Part shown: piece after piece, positions 1 to 4,762 of the stretch | Layout of the letters: each line of letters begins with the position of its first letter | How positions within the stretch are numbered: position 1 is the first letter of the stretch | Assembly: GCA_945957245.1 (NCBI GenBank) | Contig: CAMFLD010000233.1 | Coordinates: forward strand, 1 to 5,088 | Reading direction: 5' to 3' | DNA from: an uncultured Flavobacterium sp. | Lineage (GTDB): Bacteria > Bacteroidota > Bacteroidia > Flavobacteriales > Flavobacteriaceae | Length of the DNA stretch: 5,088 nt | Program-made: the position numbers and the translations under genes | The notes under the pieces: generated by a model | Told to the model about the DNA's origin: nothing | Database searches by the model: none | Seen by the model: the letters and a program-made list of their open reading frames with translations, nothing else

Positions 1-52
1 AGACTGTAAATCTGCTGGGAGACCTTCGCAGGTTCGAATCCTGCTCTCCCCA
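1..52 (+). tRNA. tRNA-Tyr (GTA), 5' part outside the window
   Basis: The window opens inside the anticodon stem. AGA (1-3) pairs with TCT (11-13) around a seven-base loop, CTGTAAA, whose anticodon GTA (6-8) reads tyrosine codons. A long variable arm follows (about 16-27), as expected for a bacterial class II tRNA-Tyr. The T arm is GCAGG (28-32), TTCGAAT, CCTGC (40-44). The 3' acceptor strand is TCTCCCC (45-51), with discriminator A52. The next bases are CAAG, so CCA is not fully encoded and would be added enzymatically. The D arm and 5' acceptor strand lie upstream of the window. A terminator begins five bases after the tRNA, so this is the last gene of its transcript. Confidence 0.95.
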
Positions 53-53
53 C
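37..53 (+). repeat. tRNA-Tyr tail repeat, copy 1 (within the tRNA)
   Basis: AATCCTGCTCTCCCCAC covers the end of the T loop, the 3' T stem, the 3' acceptor strand, the discriminator and one base beyond. The same 17 bases recur exactly at 208-224 and 320-336. This copy is followed by CAAGAAAA-type sequence and the terminator, not by the GAATAAATAAA tail that the other two copies share. Confidence 0.9.
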
Positions 54-56
54 AAG

Positions 57-87
57 AAAAACCAATTAGGAAACTAATTGGTTTTTT
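57..87 (+). terminator. Rho-independent terminator of tRNA-Tyr
   Basis: CCAATTAG (62-69) and CTAATTGG (74-81) form a perfect 8-bp stem closed by a GAAA tetraloop. It is extended by an A run on the left (57-61) pairing with the T run on the right (82-87). The T run supplies the U-tract for plus-strand transcription. It lies directly behind the tRNA. Confidence 0.9.
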
Positions 88-207
88 GTTTTTTGAACTG
101 GGACATAAGCTTGCTTTTTGGAGTGGTTTAAAAAACAAAAAATAAGACTGCAAAGCAGGCTTAGAGGGTTTCTTGGTCCGGATTCCCTTTCAAGGCTCAA
201 CGAAGTT

Positions 208-235
208 AATCCTGCTCTCCCCACGAATAAATAAA
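208..235 (+). repeat. tRNA-Tyr tail repeat, copy 2, with 11-base extension
   Basis: The 17-base tRNA tail recurs exactly at 208-224 and is followed by GAATAAATAAA (225-235). The whole 28 bases are identical to copy 3. No intact tRNA precedes it: the T-loop start TTCG is replaced by AAGTT. A terminator-like hairpin follows at 243-273, so the unit mimics the end of a tRNA transcript. It could be an attachment-site duplicate left by an integrated element, or the tail of a decayed tRNA copy. Translated on the minus strand, the repeat gives FVGRAGL in two spurious reading frames, which should not be taken as genes. Confidence 0.85.
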
Positions 236-242
236 GCAATAA

Positions 243-273
243 GGAAAACGCCAAGTTTACTTGAGCGTTTTTT
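243..273 (+). terminator. Terminator-like hairpin after repeat copy 2
   Basis: AAAACGC pairs with GCGTTTT, and the inner CAAG pairs with CTTG around a TTTA loop, with one bulged A on the right side. A run of seven T follows. It is a good plus-strand intrinsic terminator by shape. It sits about 20 bases after tRNA-tail copy 2 although no gene is evident upstream, which suggests that it was duplicated or captured together with the tail, or that it backs up the tRNA terminator. Confidence 0.65.
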
Positions 274-288
274 TGTTTGGTTTATTTT

Positions 289-303
289 CAGCACGTAGTG
301 CTG
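289..303. repeat. Perfect inverted repeat CAGCAC-GTA-GTGCTG
   Basis: A six-base perfect stem with a three-base loop lies between tail copies 2 and 3. It is immediately followed by GCAGGA (303-308), which can pair with TCCTGC (322-327) at the start of tail copy 3. No U-tract follows, so it is not a terminator. Its role is unknown; it could be a remnant of tRNA-like or recombination-site structure. Confidence 0.5.
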
Positions 304-319
304 CAGGAAAGATGAAATC

Positions 320-347
320 AATCCTGCTCTCCCCACGAATAAATAAA
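320..347 (+). repeat. tRNA-Tyr tail repeat, copy 3, with 11-base extension
   Basis: This is the third exact copy of AATCCTGCTCTCCCCAC (320-336) with the same GAATAAATAAA tail (337-347) as copy 2. The three copies start 171 and 112 bases apart. The sequence behind this copy (348-398) can form only a long imperfect hairpin (AAGCT with AGCTT, ATGAA with TTCAT), so it is a poorer terminator than those behind copies 1 and 2. Confidence 0.85.
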
Positions 348-452
348 ACAAGCTTCTGATGAAGCATTGGAAAAAGGTTTCATTGATTGAGCTTTTGTAG
401 TGAATAGCCCAATTCAACAACCTTTTCATTTTTGATGATTTGGTTTTTAAAA

Positions 453-468
453 GTTTGCTTTAGCAAAC
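453..468. repeat. Small perfect hairpin GTTTGC-TTTA-GCAAAC
   Basis: A six-base perfect stem with a TTTA loop lies just beyond the terminator at 470-496. Read on the minus strand it is followed by TTTT, so it may act as a weak second terminator for the small membrane protein gene. Confidence 0.45.
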
Positions 469-469
469 G

Positions 470-496
470 AAAAAACCCAGTCGAAAGACTGGGTTT
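470..496 (-). terminator. Rho-independent terminator of the small membrane protein gene
   Basis: AAACCCAGTC (473-482) and GACTGGGTTT (487-496) form a perfect 10-bp stem with a GAAA tetraloop. On the minus strand it runs into six T (475-470), whereas on the plus strand only TTTA follows, so it works best for minus-strand transcription. It starts nine bases after the stop codon of the minus-strand small gene and is part of the reason for calling that gene. Confidence 0.8.
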
Positions 497-505
497 ATAC
501 ATATT

Positions 506-658
506 TTAGAATGGCCATCTTTTGATGCCAATCTTGATAATATCCCAAATTGCACAAGCGAGGACGCCAATCACAAGTTGTACAATGACGAAAATTATCG
601 CTTCCTTATTGAACCATGTCTTTTCTGGAGATTTAGGTTCGGATGGTTGCATTCCCAT
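506..658 (-). CDS. Small single-pass membrane protein of unknown function (50 aa)
   Basis: A minus-strand reading frame starts at ATG 658-656 and ends at TAA 508-506, giving 50 residues. The N-terminus (about 1-19, MGMQPSEPKSPEKTWFNKE) is polar and proline/lysine-rich. Residues about 20-43 are strongly hydrophobic (AIIFVIVQLVIGVLACAIW and onward), and the C-terminus is basic and aromatic (KRWPF). This is the layout of a one-helix inner-membrane protein. An in-frame TAG at 664-662 limits the start to Met1 or Met3; neither has a clear Shine-Dalgarno. A strong minus-strand terminator begins nine bases after the stop. I do not recognise a family. The gene stands alone and points away from the DUF1223 operon. 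It could be a chance frame, but the hydrophobic layout and fitted terminator argue for a real gene. Confidence 0.6.
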   Translation of the reverse strand: MGMQPSEPKSPEKTWFNKEAIIFVIVQLVIGVLACAIWDIIKIGIKRWPF

Positions 659-880
659 CCGCTATATATCATTGGCGAATCATCTTCGGTTCGTCAATCG
701 ATATATTGTTCAAATATTTGTCAGATATTGAAAATTATAAAAGGAAACCCTTCCGAGTAGAAAGGTTTGGTGTATTCAAGTATATAATAGGCTTCATTAA
801 AGTAGGGCTTTCTGATATATTTTAGAAAACAAAATCAGTTGTTTTGTAATATACACGACATTTTACTCCTTTTCAGGCAT
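659..880. other. Intergenic stretch with no convincing gene
   Basis: These bases separate the small minus-strand gene from the DUF1223 promoter region. Several short frames exist on both strands. The most gene-like is on the minus strand: AAAGGAG followed by ATG at 861-859, eight codons, a TGA (837-835), then 37 further codons to TGA at 723-721. It is rich in Y, F, K and E and could be a decayed gene, but AT-rich sequence produces such frames by chance. A weak AT-rich inverted repeat (ACAAAA 829-834, TTTTGT 842-847) is also present. A promoter for the small minus-strand gene should lie here, but I see no clear one. Confidence 0.5.
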
Positions 881-889
881 TTAACTTTG
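861..889 (+). promoter_or_regulatory. Putative Bacteroidetes-type promoter of the DUF1223 operon
   Basis: TAACTTTG (882-889) matches the Bacteroidetes -7 consensus TAnnTTTG exactly. A TTTT at 861-864 sits 17 bases upstream, at the position of the -33 element (consensus TTTG), so that half is imperfect. Transcription would start near 894-896, leaving a leader of only about eight A-rich bases before the ATG at 903. The short leader is a reason for caution. Confidence 0.4.
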
Positions 890-902
890 AATAAAAAATA
901 AA

Positions 903-1682
903 ATGAAAGCGTCAATTTCAAAAACTATTTTATTTAGTGGCATACTGATTATTCTACTGACATTATCCAGTTTTACACTTCAAAAAATTATTGGGAAACA
1001 GGAAGTAAAACAAAAAAGCAAAGGCTTTGCCGTTCTGGAACTTTTTACGTCACAAGGCTGCAGCAGCTGCCCGCCGGCCGATACTGTTTTAGGCAAATAT
1101 GCCTTAGCAGATAATCCCAATATTATCCCTCTGGCCTTCCATGTAGATTACTGGAATTATATAGGATGGCGGGATCCATTCAGTAAAGCGGAATTTTCAG
1201 GCAGGCAAAGAGATTATGCTAAAAAAATGAATATTGAAGGAACCTATACGCCTCAGTTGATAATTAACGGACGTTATGAACTTATTGGAAGCAGAGAAAC
1301 GGCTATAGAGAATAAAGTGAACGAAGAACTTGGCAAACCGGTCACTGACATCATAAAAATCAATAATACCATAATTGCCGATGGGAAGTTAAAAGTCAGT
1401 TTTGAAGTCAATAAAATTTCTCCAACCGAAGTGGTAAATTTAGCTTTAGTCAAAAAAAAGGAAGTTACTTCTATAAAAAGAGGAGAAAACTCGGGTTTAA
1501 AACAAACCAGTTATAATATTGTTTATGACTTTCTTTCCTTGCCTATTACTAAAAAAGAAGGAAATGTTTCAGTGCTTAACTTTGACAAAAATTGGTTGGC
1601 CTCGGATTTTAAGCTTGTTGCTTACATACAATCAGCAAAAAACGGAATTATAACCGGAGCTACTCAAACGGAAATAAAATAA
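903..1682 (+). CDS. DUF1223 family exported thioredoxin-like protein
   Basis: The 259-residue protein has an N-terminal hydrophobic segment (about 8-28) that acts as a signal peptide or membrane anchor, so the rest is probably periplasmic. The DUF1223 signature is clear: VLELFTSQGCSSCPPAD (44-60) with C53 and C56 as a CxxC pair, HVDYWNYIGWRDPFS (80-94), RQRDYA (101-106) and YTPQLIINGR (115-124), which carries the TP usual before the thioredoxin-fold active-site loop. The C-terminal part (about 145-259) looks like a beta-rich domain. The biochemical role of DUF1223 is not established; a redox or thiol function is inferred from the fold and CxxC. The start at 903 follows an A-rich leader typical of Bacteroidetes and places the signal peptide at the N-terminus. 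It is the first gene of a three-gene operon; the next gene starts 15 bases after its stop. Confidence 0.92.
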   Translation: MKASISKTILFSGILIILLTLSSFTLQKIIGKQEVKQKSKGFAVLELFTSQGCSSCPPADTVLGKYALADNPNIIPLAFHVDYWNYIGWRDPFSKAEFSGRQRDYAKKMNIEGTYTPQLIINGRYELIGSRETAIENKVNEELGKPVTDIIKINNTIIADGKLKVSFEVNKISPTEVVNLALVKKKEVTSIKRGENSGLKQTSYNIVYDFLSLPITKKEGNVSVLNFDKNWLASDFKLVAYIQSAKNGIITGATQTEIK

Positions 1683-1697
1683 TTTCAGAAGACTGTA

Positions 1698-2417
1698 ATG
1701 ATTTTAGTCAAAAAAATAAAGCTTTTGGGAGGAGCATTGCTTTTATCATTAGTATCTGTGACACTTAAGGCTCAAACGATTCAAAAACAATTCTTTCAGG
1801 ATAGTATTTCTGAAGAAAAATTAGTTGTCTTAAAAAAGGAATTTGGAACTAATAAAACTATTATAAAAGAATATGAAACTCAGATTTTATTAGCACTTTC
1901 ATTTTATCCGGAATTAAAAAACACTGAAATAGAATTTCGGATTAAAAAAACTAAAACACCGCTGACATCAAAGCCCAGCTTTACCAGTATGTTTGTTTCG
2001 GCGAAAAAGAGGAAATACTATGTCACAATCAGCAGTCAGTCTATAGAAGCTTTGGAACCTATTTTGTTCCGGAACTTAAATTTTAATGCACAAATTGGTG
2101 TATTAGGGCACGAATTGGCCCATATTGCTCAATACAATCACTCCGGTTTTGGAAAAATGCTTCATATTGTTGAAATCGAGTTGTTTTCTAAAAACAAGGT
2201 TGATCGCTTTGAACACAATACCGATATGAGTTGCATCAATCATGGGTTGGGGTATCAATTATTGGACTGGAGCAAATCGGTAAGGGAGAAACTATGCAAT
2301 CAAAATTGGAGAGGAGCAAATAACGTTTGCTCTGACTCAAAAAAAGAAAGATATATGAATCCTGAAAGCATCATCAAAACGATTGAAGAACTTTCGATTT
2401 ATAATCATAAAGAATAA
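1698..2417 (+). CDS. Exported putative zinc metallopeptidase with HELAH motif
   Basis: The 239-residue protein begins with a Sec-type signal peptide: Lys5, Lys6 and Lys8, a hydrophobic core (about 9-22), and a likely cleavage site near KAQ (24-26). The zinc-binding HExxH motif is HELAH (138-142). About 30 residues later comes EHNTD (172-176), in the ExxxD arrangement that gives the third zinc ligand in gluzincin peptidases such as M48, so E172 is the likely ligand. A cysteine-containing C-terminal region follows (C179, C200, C211). The family is not otherwise recognisable and overall similarity to known peptidases cannot be judged here. If active, it works outside the cytoplasm, in the same compartment as the DUF1223 protein encoded 15 bases upstream. 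The next gene starts three bases after its stop, so all three are probably cotranscribed. No Shine-Dalgarno is visible. Confidence 0.75.
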   Translation: MILVKKIKLLGGALLLSLVSVTLKAQTIQKQFFQDSISEEKLVVLKKEFGTNKTIIKEYETQILLALSFYPELKNTEIEFRIKKTKTPLTSKPSFTSMFVSAKKRKYYVTISSQSIEALEPILFRNLNFNAQIGVLGHELAHIAQYNHSGFGKMLHIVEIELFSKNKVDRFEHNTDMSCINHGLGYQLLDWSKSVREKLCNQNWRGANNVCSDSKKERYMNPESIIKTIEELSIYNHKE

Positions 2418-2420
2418 AAA

Positions 2421-2876
2421 ATGGAATTTACAATTGAAAAATTAAAACAAGGAGAATATTCATTATACGAAAATATGGTTTTTGGTCTGTACAATGACGA
2501 TGCAGATGAAAATCAGCAGGATTCATTAATGAATTCCGGAAAAATCAGAAAAACGGTTGAACGCAGTTTTACCAATCCGGAGCAGGTTGAAATCAATTTA
2601 TTCAAAGTAAAAAATTCTATCGTGGGTTATGTATTACTGACTTTTTTCTGGAGTAATGAATATGGCGGTCTGGTAGCTATAATTGATGAGCTATATCTCA
2701 TCCCCGAATTTAGAAATAAAGGTATTGCCACAACATTTATAACAGAATTGGCGCACAACAAAAACTATAGTGCGTTAAACCTGGAAGTTTTTAAAGAAAA
2801 TAATGCTGCCTTAAATCTGTACAGGCGTATGGGCTTTGAAATTGTAGATCGGCACTTTATGATCAAGAGACTTTAA
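2421..2876 (+). CDS. GNAT family N-acetyltransferase
   Basis: The 151-residue protein is a normal-length, single-domain GNAT enzyme, transferring an acetyl group from acetyl-CoA to an amine. Motif A is IDELYLIPEFRNKGIA (88-103), in which R98, N, K, G101, I, A103 form the pyrophosphate-binding loop (R/QxxGxG/A). Motif B is NNAALNLYRRMGFE (127-140). A beta strand with GYVLLTFF (69-76) precedes motif A. The substrate cannot be read from the sequence. It has no signal peptide and is cytoplasmic, unlike the two exported products encoded upstream. The start lies three bases after the preceding stop, inside an A-rich stretch (AGAATAAAAAATGG), pointing to translational coupling. Its stop is only three bases from the end of the restored convergent GNAT frame on the other strand. 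Confidence 0.92.
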   Translation: MEFTIEKLKQGEYSLYENMVFGLYNDDADENQQDSLMNSGKIRKTVERSFTNPEQVEINLFKVKNSIVGYVLLTFFWSNEYGGLVAIIDELYLIPEFRNKGIATTFITELAHNKNYSALNLEVFKENNAALNLYRRMGFEIVDRHFMIKRL

Positions 2877-2879
2877 AAC

Positions 2880-3358
2880 CTAATTTTCATTAAACAAATC
2901 CAACTTAAAGATCGCCATGTCTTTCAGCAAAATACCCTTTTCGAATATGGGTTTTGGATAGTTTATGAGATAAAAATCTTTTATTAAATCATATTTTACA
3001 AAACCATTTTTTTGTAAAAACGGATTTGCCCATAGTCAACATCCGGAGTACCCAAAACTATTCGCTTAAATTTTAAACGAAAAGCGTGCATCCTAATTTC
3101 TTTAAGCAGTAAAGATCCTAAGCCTTTGTTTTGAAACTCAGGCAGGACAGCAATATTTTTAATTTCCACTTCATCATCATTAAGTTTTAATAAAGCAAAA
3201 ACAGCAATCGGATAATGGACAGTTTCATTAAAAACGGTAAAAACATCGCATTGATAAATGTATTTTTCTATAGCCTCAACAGTTTCATCAGCCAAGAGCA
3301 AAAGAGAAAATGGCATGGATTCTTTATCAGAAACTTTATGGATTTTAAATAATACCAT
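2880..3358 (-). pseudogene. GNAT family N-acetyltransferase with a one-base frameshift
   Basis: The frame opens at ATG 3358-3356 and stops early at TAA 2998-2996 after 120 residues. It contains GNAT motif A: EIKNIAVLPEFQNKGLGSLL (65-84), with QNKGLG as the acetyl-CoA loop. It breaks just inside motif B, reading FYKKMVL-stop. One extra A in the run of seven A (3013-3007 on this strand) restores the standard FYKKNGF. The frame then stays open for over 40 residues (VKYDLIK, DFYLINYPKPIFEKGI, LLKDMAIF) to TAG 2882-2880, giving about 159 residues, the normal family length. The restored C-terminus fills nearly all the space before the convergent gene. Without it the acetyl-CoA-binding half is incomplete and the enzyme is probably inactive. 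The cause could be a sequencing error, a true mutation, or slippage on the A run. It starts nine bases after the PanE-like gene. Confidence 0.85.
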
Positions 3359-3367
3359 TGCACTAAA

Positions 3368-4312
3368 TCAGAGTAGGTAATGCAGTTTCCAACTTGAATA
3401 AGACGACATTATCTGATCATAGCCCGGAGTTGGTATTCCCAGCCTAAGTCCGGAAACAATCACAAATTCGGTCAAAGCTTCAAACTCGGTTCTGCCTTTT
3501 TTCAAAAAATCATTATGCATAGATGAAGTGGCATTATATGGCATTGCTGCAATTTTAGTCATGGTTACCTCAACAATATTAGGTAGTAGAATATCATTTG
3601 CCTCTGCTATATCAGCTACTTCGATTACCAATTGCTTTAGAATATTTTTATAATCATCATTCTCCAGAATGGGACCAATAGGCAAATTGAGATAACTGGT
3701 TAAACTGGCTAATGGAGAAACAAAAACAAACTTCTCCCAAATCAATTGCTTAATATTCTTCGAAAGATGGCTTTCAATACCTTCAGCATTCAATATAGCA
3801 GCAAGTTCAGACAATCTAAGGTCTGAAACATTATCAGAGCCAAAGTATAAACTTTTCATTGCCCCGGTAACCTGTACTGTAGCCGTTGCAATAAGTTTGG
3901 CCACAATATAGACACATCCATCCAATACCTGAGCAAAAGGATAAATTTTTAAGATACGTTCCCTGGCATTAACGCCATTTAACAAAGGAAGAATAACAGT
4001 TTCTTTAGAAATACTATTCTTAACTGTCTTCAGGCTCGCTTCAAGATCATAACTTTTTACAGAACAAATCAAATAATCAAGCGTTCCTACTTCCGATGGT
4101 TCTCCTATAACAAATTTGGGATAAATTAAAGATTCTGTGTCAGATGTGAACAGTTTCAGTCCGTTATTTTTAATAATAGCTGCAGTGCTTTCTTTCGTAA
4201 TAAATACAACCTCAACTTCATTTGAGTCAGCATATTTTTGAGCTAACATGCTTCCAAAATACCCTCCTACTCCACCAATTCCCAAAACACCTAAACGTAT
4301 TTTTCTGCTCAT
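3368..4312 (-). CDS. 2-dehydropantoate 2-reductase (PanE/ApbA) family oxidoreductase
   Basis: The 314-residue protein has the full PanE/ApbA layout. The N-terminal Rossmann motif is GIGGVGGYFG (11-20), binding NADP(H). K86 in SVKSYD, N112 in LLNGVN, catalytic-type K194 in IWEKF, SSMHND (263-268) and GRTEFEAL (273-280, with E276) correspond to conserved family positions. PTPGYDQI near the C-terminus matches the usual family ending. True PanE reduces ketopantoate to pantoate in coenzyme A synthesis. Here, aligned by eye with the E. coli enzyme, the two asparagines after the catalytic lysine (N180, N184) are V198 and A202. The substrate may therefore be another 2-oxo acid, and I give no gene symbol. 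It starts four bases after the membrane protein gene, and the frameshifted GNAT starts nine bases after its TGA, so the three form one operon. Confidence 0.85.
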   Translation of the reverse strand: MSRKIRLGVLGIGGVGGYFGSMLAQKYADSNEVEVVFITKESTAAIIKNNGLKLFTSDTESLIYPKFVIGEPSEVGTLDYLICSVKSYDLEASLKTVKNSISKETVILPLLNGVNARERILKIYPFAQVLDGCVYIVAKLIATATVQVTGAMKSLYFGSDNVSDLRLSELAAILNAEGIESHLSKNIKQLIWEKFVFVSPLASLTSYLNLPIGPILENDDYKNILKQLVIEVADIAEANDILLPNIVEVTMTKIAAMPYNATSSMHNDFLKKGRTEFEALTEFVIVSGLRLGIPTPGYDQIMSSYSSWKLHYLL

Positions 4313-4316
4313 AGTA

Positions 4317-4673
4317 TTAATACTTTTTAAAGCTGTTATAATTTGTAAATTTCCATGTCAAAAAGACAACTGCGGCAACAATTAGGTAAAAATTTCTGGC
4401 GATCTCATTATCAACAACCCCAAGAACAAAAGCTGTTACCACAAGCAGCAGCGAAACTACTACTTCAATTGTCCCATGGATTTCAAAAGGAACTAATTTA
4501 AACAGTCCCAACTCAAAGTTAGTCAGTATCGTCAAAATAAAATGAATTCCGGCTAAAATATAGGTAAAGATACTGGTAGTTACCGGTAAATTAAAAAGAT
4601 GAGGAGATGCTAATAAGAAGGCAACTACAACATAGTCAAGGAAACCGTGAATTTTTGAGTCAATAAATTTCAT
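4317..4673 (-). CDS. Small four-helix integral membrane protein, SPW-repeat-like
   Basis: The 118-residue protein is almost entirely hydrophobic, with about four membrane helices (roughly 10-27, 33-55, 68-86 and 92-108). It appears internally duplicated: KIHGFLDYVVVAFLLASP (7-24) resembles EIHGTIEVVVSLLLVV (64-79), each starting with IHG and an acidic residue before a helix. This two-fold pattern recalls the SPW-repeat type of small membrane proteins, but the assignment is by eye. No catalytic residues are recognised and no function is proposed. It is the first gene behind a terminator at 4692-4732 and lies four bases before the PanE-like gene. The start ATG at 4673 follows the A/T-rich leader ACTTATT. 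The promoter must lie between 4674 and about 4760, or transcription reads through the terminator; I see no clear promoter. Confidence 0.75.
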   Translation of the reverse strand: MKFIDSKIHGFLDYVVVAFLLASPHLFNLPVTTSIFTYILAGIHFILTILTNFELGLFKLVPFEIHGTIEVVVSLLLVVTAFVLGVVDNEIARNFYLIVAAVVFLTWKFTNYNSFKKY

Positions 4674-4691
4674 AATAAGTAATAATTTTTT

Positions 4692-4732
4692 AAAAAAAGT
4701 AACGAAGTGTTATTACACATACACTCAGTTAC
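4692..4732 (-). terminator. Rho-independent terminator after the YceI gene
   Basis: On the minus strand GTAACTGAGTGT (4732-4721) pairs with ACACTTCGTTAC (4710-4699), with one mismatch and one G-T pair, around a ten-base loop. It runs directly into seven T (4698-4692). It begins 30 bases after the YceI stop and ends 18 bases before the start of the membrane protein gene. It separates the YceI transcript from the downstream operon, or lowers its expression. Confidence 0.75.
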
Positions 4733-4762
4733 CTAACAATCAATGAATCAATCCAAAAACAA

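Noticed and set aside
66..254. Minus-strand frame of 62 codons across the first spacer
   Set aside because: It reads through the tRNA terminator and the tRNA-tail repeat (giving LFVGRAGL) and has no protein-like layout; it is a shadow of repeat and RNA sequence.
37..347. CRISPR array from the three evenly sized repeats
   Set aside because: The spacings are 171 and 112 bases, the repeat is a tRNA tail, and no cas gene is present.
190..429. Minus-strand frame of 79 codons across tail copies 2 and 3
   Set aside because: It again owes its shared FVGRAGL segment to the tRNA-tail repeat and runs through the terminator-like hairpin at 243-273.
522..825. Three overlapping plus-strand frames of 60-69 codons
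   Set aside because: They lie largely antisense to the better supported small membrane protein gene or in low-information AT-rich sequence, with no motif, leader or terminator of their own.
2928..2956. Hairpin CAAAA-TA-CCC / GGG-TTTT-G as a bidirectional terminator between the convergent operons
   Set aside because: The stem is short with a two-base bulge, and it lies inside the restored C-terminal coding sequence of the frameshifted GNAT gene (the YPKPIFEKGI segment).
4674..4762. Promoter for the membrane protein/PanE/GNAT operon (minus-strand TTTG ... TAGGTAAC, or TACTTTTT)
   Set aside because: Neither candidate matches both promoter elements at normal spacing, so none is annotated.
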